From Virgibacillus dokdonensis (lineage in GTDB: Bacteria > Bacillota > Bacilli > Bacillales > Amphibacillaceae), in assembly GCF_900166595.1 (NCBI RefSeq), contig NZ_LT745749.1, positions 1-6,619 on the forward strand: a stretch of 6,619 bases of DNA. The letters are read 5' to 3'. Both the position numbers and the translations under genes were made by a program. Below, piece after piece: positions 1 to 5,070 of this stretch. Under the pieces are notes generated by a model, which was not told where the DNA came from, did not search any database, and worked only from the letters and a program-made list of their open reading frames with translations. The first letter of the stretch is position 1. Each line of letters begins with the position of its first letter.

Positions 1-318
1 GGATACCGCCCGATTCCATTCCATAGAAAGCCGTTGATATCGATGAACAAAAGGATTCTCCTCCGCAAATCGTTTCCCGCAGCACGAACAGGCATAGCGG
101 CGTTTTTTGTAGAAGAGATAAGTTAATCGTTCAAACCACTTTAAATGTTTGATCTTTTGGATCCGATAATCATGAACTTTCTTGGTTCTCTTTCCACAGC
201 TGGGACACTTGTGTACCTTGACAGGCATTTCTACATGAAGCGCAATACCACCTTCCATTTCCTCCACTTTTGTAATCCATACATCTTCAAGACCAGGCAT
301 TTTTATGGTAAAATTCAT
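1..318 (-). CDS. ISL3-family transposase, N-terminal fragment
   Basis: This is the first 106 codons of a transposase whose reading frame is still open at the window edge. The start at 318 (ATG) is preceded by GGAG about 10 nt upstream. Residues 38-41 (CPSC) and 77-80 (CSCC), followed by GKRF, form the paired CxxC zinc ribbon found at the N-terminus of ISL3 transposases. Between them lies VHDYRIQKIKHL, the usual conserved segment before the basic HTH region. The DDE catalytic domain would lie to the left of the window, so intactness cannot be judged. The protein would bind the element's ends and catalyse cut-and-paste or copy-out transposition. The family assignment rests on this zinc ribbon and the matching terminus at 437. 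Confidence 0.85.
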   Translation of the reverse strand, partial: MNFTIKMPGLEDVWITKVEEMEGGIALHVEMPVKVHKCPSCGKRTKKVHDYRIQKIKHLKWFERLTYLFYKKRRYACSCCGKRFAEENPFVHRYQRLSMEWNRAVS

Positions 319-437
319 TTGCACGCAACTCCAATCTTTTCTTGTTTCTAGTCAATTCAAGTATAAAAGAATTGGATGTTTGCGTGTATATTTTTATGCG
401 CAAATTGTGGGGAAACCCCAACATTTAGTATAGAGCC
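1..437 (-). mobile_element. ISL3-family insertion sequence, left end (truncated by window)
   Basis: The minus strand reads, from 437 downwards, a terminus beginning GGCTCTATACTAAATG, then a short G-rich hairpin (TGGGG/CCCCA, 408-420), an AT-rich leader and the transposase start at 318. Ends starting GGCTCT or GGGTCT next to a zinc-ribbon transposase are typical of the ISL3 family. The terminus at 437 is inferred from the family pattern, because the other end is outside the window and the inverted repeat and the expected 8-bp target duplication cannot be compared. A minus-strand TATACT at 360-365 is a possible transposase -10, with no convincing -35. The element sits only about 38 bp beyond the terminator of the SRP RNA gene, where dnaX is expected in Bacillaceae. 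Confidence 0.75.
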
Positions 438-474
438 GTCTTTCTCCAAATATTTTGCTTCCTAATCGTATTAG

Positions 475-506
475 AAAAGCTCTGTCTAACATTGGACAGA
501 GCTTTT
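475..506 (-). terminator. Intrinsic terminator of the SRP RNA gene (bidirectional shape)
   Basis: A perfect 12-bp stem (475-486 pairing with 495-506, AAAAGCTCTGTC with GACAGAGCTTTT) encloses an 8-nt loop. Read on the minus strand it ends in TTTT followed by CTAA, and it begins 14 nt beyond the inferred mature 3' end of the SRP RNA. On the plus strand it also ends in a T-run (TTTTT), so it could stop transcription from either side, including transcription running in or out of the adjacent insertion sequence. Confidence 0.85.
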
Positions 507-520
507 TATAGTCATTATGT

Positions 521-792
521 ATACCGTGCACCCGTCATCGATACGGTGACCCTATGCGTTACTCAAGTTCATGACTCGGCTTAGGCTTCCCCGCGGCACA
601 CAGAAATGACCACTTACTGCTGCTTCCTTCCGGACCTGACAGGATTCGTAGGTTTCTGTTGCGCAGGACCTAAACGTCAACACCAATCCCTTGAGGCAGA
701 CCATAAAGTCATCGTACCTCAGACGGGAATTCGGCCTCGCTATAGCGGATTGCGAGTACAGGGCACCGCTACCTCCCCGCTTAGCACGGCAC
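521..792 (-). ncRNA. ffs: Signal recognition particle RNA, large Bacillus type (scRNA, 6S-like SRP RNA)
   Basis: This is the RNA scaffold of the signal recognition particle, which binds Ffh and targets nascent membrane and secreted proteins to FtsY and SecYEG. The minus strand carries the universally conserved helix 8 apical region CAGGTCCGGAAGGAAGCAGC (619-638), with its GGAA tetraloop and the asymmetric Ffh-binding loop. The Alu-domain start (GGGGAGGTAGCGGTGCCCTG) is near the 5' end, as in the roughly 270-nt Bacillus scRNA. The ends pair with each other: nine positions at 784-792 with nine at 521-529, including two G-U pairs, which fixes a mature length near 272 nt. The gene lies just downstream of tadA, as in B. 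subtilis (scr). It has its own strong promoter and terminator. An open reading frame on the opposite strand here is an artefact. Confidence 0.97.
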
Positions 793-797
793 TAATC

Positions 798-826
798 ATT
801 ATAACGATAATACAAGCAAATTGCAA
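798..826 (-). promoter_or_regulatory. SigA promoter of the SRP RNA gene
   Basis: On the minus strand a -35 box TTGCAA (821-826) and a perfect -10 box TATAAT (798-803) are separated by exactly 17 bp. Transcription would start near 791-792, which is the 5' end predicted independently from the terminal helix of the RNA. The promoter lies 52 bp beyond the tadA stop codon, so scr can be transcribed independently of tadA. Confidence 0.9.
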
Positions 827-839
827 TAGCAGATGGTGG

Positions 840-869
840 AAAGTTTGGGTACAATTATATTTAAACTTT
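840..869 (-). other. Weak inverted repeat between tadA and scr
   Basis: AAAGTTT (840-846) and AAACTTT (863-869) form a 7-bp, AT-rich stem with a 16-nt loop just after the tadA stop. There is no T-run after it on the minus strand, so it is a poor terminator. tadA transcription may read into scr. Confidence 0.3.
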
Positions 870-877
870 GTCCAGGT

Positions 878-1369
<492 letters not shown>

Positions 1370-1402
1370 CTACTTTCTAGTTTGAAAAACGGAAATTCGG
1401 TA

Positions 1403-1432
1403 ATAATACTTAAGAAAGTATCCGATACGCAA
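1403..1432 (-). promoter_or_regulatory. Candidate SigA promoter for tadA
   Basis: On the minus strand TTGCGT (1427-1432) and TATTAT (1403-1408) are spaced by 18 bp, placing a start near 1396, about 36 nt before the tadA ATG. Both boxes are reasonable but imperfect matches. The region between tadA and yaaI (1361-1569) contains no other clear element on this strand. Confidence 0.4.
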
Positions 1433-1514
1433 CTGATCTATGATGTCCACCCTTCACCGTATTTCATTGAATATGACTTGTAATTGGAATTTTTGGTGTA
1501 CTTTATCTCACAGA

Positions 1515-1544
1515 TTAGTCACATGAAAGATAGCCTTATATACT
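1515..1544 (+). promoter_or_regulatory. Candidate SigA-like promoter for yaaI
   Basis: TTAGTC (1515-1520) and TATACT (1539-1544) are separated by 18 bp, with the predicted start near 1551, just before the yaaI ribosome binding site. The resulting leader would be very short (about 20 nt). The -35 box is weak, and a sporulation sigma factor could be used instead. Confidence 0.35.
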
Positions 1545-1569
1545 CTATCAGAAGAGAGAGGGGATTTTC

Positions 1570-2103
1570 GTGCTCAAATCATTGGAAAAAACCGCCGTTT
1601 TATTTGTAGATATTATCAACGATTTTCATTTTGATGGTGGAAAAGCATTAGCTTCCAATACGAAAGAAATCCTTCCACACCTTATGTCTTTACGTAAATT
1701 TGCCAAAACCAATAAATTACCTATTATTTATGTTAATGATCATTACGGTCTTTGGCAAGCAGACTTTCGTAAAATAATTGACCACTGCTACAATGACGCA
1801 AGTAAAGACATTATAGAAGCTTTAAAGCCAGATGACCAAGACTATTTTCTTATTAAACCACAGCATTCCGCCTTTTTTCAAACGCCTCTACAATCTTTGT
1901 TATCTGAATTAGATAAAGACAGTCTCATTTTGGCAGGAATTGCCGGAGATATTTGTATTCTGTTTACAGCAAAGGATGCATATATGTATGGATATAAGAT
2001 GCATATTCCAGAAAATTGCATGGCTTCAGAAGGAAAAGATAATAATGCTTATGCCCTATATTTATTACATGCAGTTATGAAAGCAGACACAACAGCAATA
2101 TAA
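1570..2103 (+). CDS. yaaI: Isochorismatase-family cysteine hydrolase YaaI
   Basis: A 177-residue protein of the nicotinamidase/isochorismatase fold. The likely catalytic triad is D14 (in FVDIINDF), K96 (in LIKPQHSAFF) and C129 (in GIAGDICILFTAKDAY). The segment DHYGLWQADF at residues 57-66 is characteristic of the Bacillus YaaI branch rather than of true nicotinamidases. The substrate is unknown: family members hydrolyse amides or vinyl ethers of small molecules, and the name isochorismatase should not be taken literally. Translation starts at GTG 1570, with AGAGGGGA ending 5 nt before it. yaaH follows after a 66-bp gap in the same direction, as in B. subtilis, so the two may be co-transcribed. 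Family assignment is firm; function is inferred. Confidence 0.9.
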   Translation: MLKSLEKTAVLFVDIINDFHFDGGKALASNTKEILPHLMSLRKFAKTNKLPIIYVNDHYGLWQADFRKIIDHCYNDASKDIIEALKPDDQDYFLIKPQHSAFFQTPLQSLLSELDKDSLILAGIAGDICILFTAKDAYMYGYKMHIPENCMASEGKDNNAYALYLLHAVMKADTTAI

Positions 2104-2119
2104 TTAGCATACCTCCGTC

Positions 2120-2163
2120 TCCCTCCTCATAAAGTAACAGTAGCAAAACTTTGAAAGGAGGGA
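2120..2163 (+). promoter_or_regulatory. Hairpin covering the yaaH ribosome binding site
   Basis: TCCCTCCT (2120-2127) is the exact reverse complement of AGGAGGGA (2156-2163), which contains the yaaH Shine-Dalgarno sequence. A second 5-bp stem, AAAGT (2131-2135) with ACTTT (2148-2152), is nested inside and leaves a 12-nt apical loop. The folded leader would hide the ribosome binding site. A T-rich stretch (TTTATTTT) follows the stem, so an attenuator-like role is also conceivable. The pairing is visible in the sequence; regulation is inference. Confidence 0.45.
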
Positions 2164-2169
2164 TTTATT

Positions 2170-3462
2170 TTGCAAATCCATGTTGTGTCTGCAGGAGATA
2201 CGTTGTTTCAAATCGCTTCTACATACAGAACTTCTACGCAAGCAATTATTGATGCCAATGAGTTGGATGCACCTAATAATCTAGTTATCGGCCAAGCGCT
2301 TGTCATTCCTATTATTGGACAATTTTACTTTGCTCAACCTGGAGATAGTTTATTTTCCATTGCCCAACAATTTAACATACCTCTCGAAACCTTAGCACAA
2401 ATAAACGGAATCTCGCCAGGAAATATAATACCAGTGGGATTTCAATTATATATTCCGCCAGCACCTAAGACCCCAATCACGACAAATGCATATATTGAGC
2501 CTTCCGGCGATACGGTGTCAGAAACCCTAAAGAATTCTGCTCGAAAAGCAGCGCCTTATTTAACTTATTTAGCTATTTTCAGCTACCGTGTAGGCCGCGA
2601 TGGCAGTCTAACACCACCGCCGTTAAATAGTCTAGCTGAAATTGCTGAACAAAATAATGTAGCAAAAATGCTTGTTGTAACCAACCTAGAAGGAGGAGAG
2701 TTCAGTCCGGAACTTGGTCATATTATCGTAACCGTACAAAGCGTACAAAATACGTTGCTTGATAATATTATTAATACAGCAACTACACAAGGGTATAAGG
2801 ATGTCCATTTTGATTTTGAATTTTTACCAAGCGAAGATCGTGAAGCATATAATGCATTTTTACGGAAAGCAAAGAAAAGGCTGTCTCAAGCAGGCTTATT
2901 AATGTCCACTGCATTAGCACCAAAAACACGAGCTGATCAACCAGGACAATGGTATGAAGCACATGATTATGCAGTACATGGGGAGGTTGCTGACTTTGTT
3001 GTCTTAATGACCTATGAATGGGGATATACGTATGGTCCACCATTAGCTGTTTCACCTATCAATGAAGTACGAAAGGTAGTAGATTATGCACTCACAGTAA
3101 TTCCAGCGAACAAAATCTTATTAGGGCAAAACTTATATGGTTATAACTGGACATTGCCTTATGCTGCTGATAACGGAGAACCCGCTCAAGCAGTCAGTCC
3201 ACAGCGAGCCATTACCATTGCGAGAGAAAATAATGCAGAAATTATGTTTGATCAAGGAGCACAAGCACCGTTTTTCACCTATACGGATGAGGCAGGGACA
3301 AGACATGAAGTATGGTTTGAGGATGCAAGGTCGATTCAGGCAAAGTTTAATTTAATTAAAGAATTAGGGTTGTTAGGCATTTCTTATTGGAAACTAGGGC
3401 TTGCCTTCCCGCAAAATTGGTTATTATTACAAGATCAATTTACGATAACAAAGTTAGAATAA
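2170..3462 (+). CDS. yaaH: Spore cortex-lytic enzyme YaaH/SleL (LysM-LysM-GH18 N-acetylglucosaminidase)
   Basis: This enzyme hydrolyses muropeptides of the spore cortex during germination; SleL/YaaH orthologues are N-acetylglucosaminidases acting on cortex peptidoglycan containing muramic-delta-lactam. The 430-residue protein has two N-terminal LysM peptidoglycan-binding repeats (about residues 2-47 and 51-96, each with an SAGDT or QPGDS start), a short linker IPPAPK, and a glycoside hydrolase 18 domain (about 100-430). The catalytic strand is DVHFDFEF at 211-218, with E217 as the acid/base. STALAPKT, VVLMTYEWGY and GISYWKLG are further conserved GH18 motifs. There is no signal peptide, as expected for a protein made in the mother cell and placed in the spore coat. 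Translation starts at TTG 2170, supported by AAAGGAGGGA 6 nt upstream. It follows yaaI, whose promoter it may share. Confidence 0.95.
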   Translation: MQIHVVSAGDTLFQIASTYRTSTQAIIDANELDAPNNLVIGQALVIPIIGQFYFAQPGDSLFSIAQQFNIPLETLAQINGISPGNIIPVGFQLYIPPAPKTPITTNAYIEPSGDTVSETLKNSARKAAPYLTYLAIFSYRVGRDGSLTPPPLNSLAEIAEQNNVAKMLVVTNLEGGEFSPELGHIIVTVQSVQNTLLDNIINTATTQGYKDVHFDFEFLPSEDREAYNAFLRKAKKRLSQAGLLMSTALAPKTRADQPGQWYEAHDYAVHGEVADFVVLMTYEWGYTYGPPLAVSPINEVRKVVDYALTVIPANKILLGQNLYGYNWTLPYAADNGEPAQAVSPQRAITIARENNAEIMFDQGAQAPFFTYTDEAGTRHEVWFEDARSIQAKFNLIKELGLLGISYWKLGLAFPQNWLLLQDQFTITKLE

Positions 3463-3528
3463 CCATACACGCTAACTTTTGCTTCGTTTCATGGAGCATT
3501 AAAAAACATGGACTACACGATGAATGCC

Positions 3529-3576
3529 GAAAAAGCTTCCACATTCTCTGTCTTGAAGCAATTGGAAGTTTTCTTA
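3529..3576 (+). terminator. First hairpin after yaaH, possible terminator
   Basis: GAAAA plus CTTCCA (3529-3533, 3536-3541) pair with TGGAAG plus TTTTC (3563-3573), with a two-base bulge and a 21-nt loop. The 3' arm ends TTTTCTTATT. It lies 67 bp after the yaaH stop, so it may end that transcript, but the loop is large and the stem is AT-rich. Confidence 0.4.
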
Positions 3577-3593
3577 TTACTATGAGCTTTATT

Positions 3594-3642
3594 AGAAAAA
3601 CTTGGCTGTCGCCAAGTCTACTAGCGCAGCCTTTGTTTTTCT
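3594..3642 (+). terminator. Second hairpin after yaaH, likely terminator
   Basis: Two alternative foldings overlap. The long form pairs AGAAAAAC (3594-3601) with GTTTTTCT (3635-3642) and GGCTG (3604-3608) with CAGCC (3627-3631). The short form is a perfect 7-bp hairpin, ACTTGGC/GCCAAGT (3600-3617). AGCTTT (3585-3590) and AAAGCT (3658-3663) extend the symmetry outwards. The T-run 3636-3640 lies within the 3' arm. Rho-independent termination of the yaaI-yaaH transcript is the simplest reading. Confidence 0.5.
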
Positions 3643-3690
3643 TATACTATAAACCTTAAAGCTTTTATACTTTCCTATAGTGGAACAAAA

Positions 3691-3820
3691 GCGTAAGCGC
3701 CCGGTTAGCAACGTAGAGAGTGGCACGAAACAACTAAAGATTTAGGAATCATGACTTAGACTTAGCATAGGCCGATTCGTAAAGTGCTAGTTTCTAGGCT
3801 GTGGAGCCGGACGTGGCTTA
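3691..3820. repeat. Structured intergenic element (palindromic repeat or small RNA candidate)
   Basis: The block is less AT-rich than its surroundings and has nested complementarity. TAAGC (3694-3698) pairs with GCTTA (3816-3820), and CCGG (3701-3704) with CCGG (3807-3810). Inside these, TGGCAC (3721-3726) pairs with GTGCTA (3784-3789, one G-U), and further in GAATC (3746-3750) pairs with GATTC (3774-3778). CTAAAGATTTAG (3733-3744) is a self-complementary hairpin. No ribosome binding site or long frame fits. Its wording (AGCGCCCGGTTAGCAACGTA; GGAGCCGGACGTGGCTTA) reminds me of intergenic repeats scattered in Bacillaceae genomes, but this is from memory and unverified. Strand and exact ends are uncertain. 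Confidence 0.45.
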
Positions 3821-3874
3821 TTCTGTTATTTCATTATCCCAAAGCATCAAATTTTCAAAGCATTATTATGTGCT

Positions 3875-3912
3875 AAAAAATAAGCCCTCTACTGCAAGAG
3901 GACTTATTTTTT
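3875..3912 (-). terminator. Strong bidirectional terminator after yfkM
   Basis: AAAAAATAAG (3875-3884) pairs with CTTATTTTTT (3903-3912). After one mismatch, CCTCT (3886-3890) pairs with AGAGG (3897-3901) around a 6-nt loop. It starts 4 bp beyond the yfkM stop codon on the minus strand and has T-runs in both directions, so it also shields yfkM from plus-strand read-through. Confidence 0.9.
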
Positions 3913-3916
3913 ATAC

Positions 3917-4432
3917 CTATCTTAATATATTTAAAGACTCACGGTTAAAAGCCGGAATGTCATCTGGCTGGCGACTTGTAACGAGTTGGTTTTGGCAAAC
4001 AACTACTTCTTCGTCTACAACCTTGGCGCCTGCATATTCCATATCCACTTGAATGGATGTAAATCCAGTTGCTTTTCTTCCTTCCAATGTTTTCGCTGTA
4101 ATTAACAGCTGTGGACCATGACAAATGGCAAAGACAGGTTTTTTCTCATCCATAAAATGCTTGGCAAATGTGACAAACCTTTCATCTGCACGCAGCATAT
4201 CAGGAGAAAAACCACCCGGAATAAACAGCGCATCAAAGTCACTCGGATTAACATCGTCAATTCCATAATCAATCGTAACGGTAACTTGGTTGTTTTTCCC
4301 TGTTACTTGTTTCCCTTTTTCTTTTTCAATTGTAACTACTTCATGTCCAGCATCTTGAAAAGCTTTGGCTGGGTCTGTATATTCTACATCCTCAAACATA
4401 TCTGTGATGACAGTCGCAATTCTTTTACTCAC
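3917..4432 (-). CDS. yfkM: General stress protein 18, DJ-1/PfpI family (YfkM)
   Basis: A 171-residue DJ-1/PfpI-superfamily protein, closely resembling B. subtilis YfkM (GSP18) along its whole length as far as I can recall. The nucleophile elbow AICHGP places C104 and H105 at the active site. GGFSPD (73-78) supplies an acidic residue at the position of the family's third catalytic residue. E14 in FEDVEY is the conserved glutamate near the cysteine. TSRQPDDIPAF near the C-terminus is a family signature. Members have been described as intracellular peptidases and as enzymes acting on methylglyoxal or glycated products; which applies here cannot be told. The start is GTG at 4432, with AAGGAGG (4441-4447) 8 nt upstream. 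It follows nsrR on the same strand, 63 bp apart, with its own SigB-type promoter. Confidence 0.93.
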   Translation of the reverse strand: MSKRIATVITDMFEDVEYTDPAKAFQDAGHEVVTIEKEKGKQVTGKNNQVTVTIDYGIDDVNPSDFDALFIPGGFSPDMLRADERFVTFAKHFMDEKKPVFAICHGPQLLITAKTLEGRKATGFTSIQVDMEYAGAKVVDEEVVVCQNQLVTSRQPDDIPAFNRESLNILR

Positions 4433-4469
4433 AAACGATTCCTCCTTTATGAATATTACATAAGTACTT

Positions 4470-4494
4470 TTTCCCGAAAATCATAAATTAAAAC
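4470..4494 (-). promoter_or_regulatory. SigB-type general stress promoter of yfkM
   Basis: On the minus strand GTTTTA (4489-4494) and GGGAAA (4470-4475) are separated by 13 bp. This matches the SigB consensus GTTTWA, 12-15 bp, GGGWAW. Transcription would begin near 4462, about 15 nt before the ribosome binding site. The -35 box begins two bases after the nsrR stop codon. In B. subtilis yfkM is a SigB regulon member, which agrees. Confidence 0.75.
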
Positions 4495-4495
4495 A

Positions 4496-4930
4496 TCATA
4501 TACCCATAAGCTTACGCAATTCTTGTTCATTATGGATTAAATCCTTTAATGTATATGCATCTAACACTTGAAAAAAAGCCATTAATGCTTGATTCAGTGC
4601 ATGTTTTAAAGTGCACGCCGGCGAAATAACACAGTGATTCGTTTCCTTGTCAAAACACTCCAATAATACAAAATCATCTTCCAATGTTCGAACTAATTGT
4701 CCTATGTTGATTTCCTCCGCTGGCTTTGCTAAACGGAGACCGCCATGCCTGCCACGAATGGATTGGATAAGTCCTAGTTTCGTCAAGTTATGAACGACCT
4801 TTCGTAAGTGCTCCTGTGATATATGATAAACAGTAGAAATTTCCTTAATCGTGGTTAATTCCTGTTCTGTTTTCATTCCAGCCAATATTAATACTCGAAG
4901 GGAGAAGTCGGTGTATTTTTTAAGATTCAT
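4496..4930 (-). CDS. nsrR: Rrf2-family nitric oxide-sensing repressor NsrR
   Basis: A 144-residue iron-sulfur transcription regulator that represses NO-detoxification genes; NO damages the cluster and relieves repression. The Rrf2 winged helix-turn-helix covers about residues 1-75 (TTIKEISTVYHISQEHLRKVVHNLTKLG, then the wing RGRHGGLRLAKP). The cluster ligands are all present: D8 in KKYTDFSLR and C92, C100 and C106 in the ECF...HC...PAC loop, at the same numbering as in B. subtilis NsrR. EEINIGQLVRTLEDDF is the family linker. I choose ATG 4930, preceded by AGGTGA. An upstream in-frame ATG at 5017 would overlap the promoter -10 and adds 29 unrelated residues. The gene is divergent from hmp across an operator palindrome, suggesting joint control and autoregulation. 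Unlike B. subtilis, the regulator is adjacent to hmp. Confidence 0.95.
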   Translation of the reverse strand: MNLKKYTDFSLRVLILAGMKTEQELTTIKEISTVYHISQEHLRKVVHNLTKLGLIQSIRGRHGGLRLAKPAEEINIGQLVRTLEDDFVLLECFDKETNHCVISPACTLKHALNQALMAFFQVLDAYTLKDLIHNEQELRKLMGI

Positions 4931-4960
4931 TATGTCACCTGCTATATAATGGTTTTTGTT

Positions 4961-4987
4961 TTTCACAATATTGTAACACAAATGTGA
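4961..4987. promoter_or_regulatory. Cluster of palindromic half-sites in the nsrR leader
   Basis: ACAATATTGT (4965-4974) is a perfect 10-bp palindrome; read on the minus strand it continues as TTGTGAA. CACA-AA-TGTG (4977-4986) is a second small palindrome, and TCACA (4963-4967) mirrors TGTGA (4983-4987). These resemble half-sites of oxygen- or NO-responsive regulators (ResD, Fnr, Rex), but no full consensus is present. Which regulator, if any, binds is unknown. Confidence 0.3.
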
Positions 4988-5015
4988 TGTAAGAGGTTTT
5001 ATATCGTTTTCTTTC

Positions 5016-5021
5016 ATTATA
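5016..5021 (-). promoter_or_regulatory. -10 box of the nsrR promoter
   Basis: The minus strand reads a perfect TATAAT here, placing a transcript start near 5009, about 80 nt before the nsrR ATG. The -35 is weak (TGTATT, 5040-5045, 18-bp spacing) and lies inside the operator palindrome, so NsrR bound there could block its own promoter. Confidence 0.55.
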
Positions 5022-5057
5022 CAATAAAGATGTATTTAAAATACATCTTTATTGTAT
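5019..5057. promoter_or_regulatory. 39-bp perfect palindrome with NsrR-type operator core
   Basis: Two 19-bp arms (5019-5037 and 5039-5057) are exact reverse complements around a single central A at 5038. The core ATGTATTTAAAATACAT (5030-5046) matches the NsrR operator type described for Gram-positive bacteria (ATGTAT, TTTAAA-like centre, ATACAT). The outer flanks ATACAATAAAG and CTTTATTGTAT lengthen the symmetry far beyond a single 17-bp site. The palindrome lies between nsrR and hmp, overlaps the nsrR -10 and runs to within one base of the hmp ribosome binding site, so a bound repressor would control both genes. A likely hmp -10 is TACAAT (5020-5025), with a start near 5032 and a poor -35. 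Confidence 0.88.
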
Positions 5058-5064
5058 GGGAGGA
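5058..5064 (+). promoter_or_regulatory. hmp: Ribosome binding site that sets the hmp start
   Basis: GGGAGGA ends 6 nt before ATG 5071. An in-frame ATG at 5056 would overlap this site and the palindrome and has no ribosome binding site of its own, so 5071 is the real start. Confidence 0.9.
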
Positions 5065-5070
5065 TTTTTT

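Larger units (their letters stand above)
3463..3916. other. 454-bp gene-free region after yaaH
   Basis: No credible protein gene is present: the open frames on the plus strand lack good ribosome binding sites and have no recognisable motifs. From left to right the region holds two hairpins with T-rich ends (3529-3573 and 3594-3642), a compact structured element (about 3691-3820), a short AT-rich stretch with an 8-bp direct repeat CAAAGCAT (3840 and 3856), and the terminator facing yfkM (3875-3912). Confidence 0.7.

Noticed and set aside
145..351. A 68-residue plus-strand frame at the left end
   Set aside because: It is antisense to the ISL3 transposase, whose zinc ribbon and start are clear on the minus strand.
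3387..3659. A 90-residue plus-strand frame running from the yaaH end into the intergenic region
   Set aside because: It begins inside yaaH in another frame, has no ribosome binding site and runs through the hairpins; there is no protein family signal.
3840..3863. Direct repeat CAAAGCAT at 3840 and 3856
   Set aside because: It could be a duplicated operator or target duplication, but it flanks neither a gene start nor the structured element, and eight bases in AT-rich DNA is weak evidence.
4118..4486. A 122-residue plus-strand frame opposite yfkM
   Set aside because: It is a shadow of the well-supported yfkM gene, rich in low-complexity F/K/I stretches and without a ribosome binding site.
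4931..5017. Longer nsrR start at 5017 giving 173 residues
   Set aside because: The ATG directly abuts the TATAAT -10 box, the 29 extra residues match nothing in Rrf2 proteins, and ATG 4930 with AGGTGA gives the family N-terminus with D8 in register.
5056..5070. hmp start at 5056 (adding MGGFF)
   Set aside because: That codon overlaps the operator palindrome and the ribosome binding site; ATG 5071 is correctly spaced from GGGAGGA.
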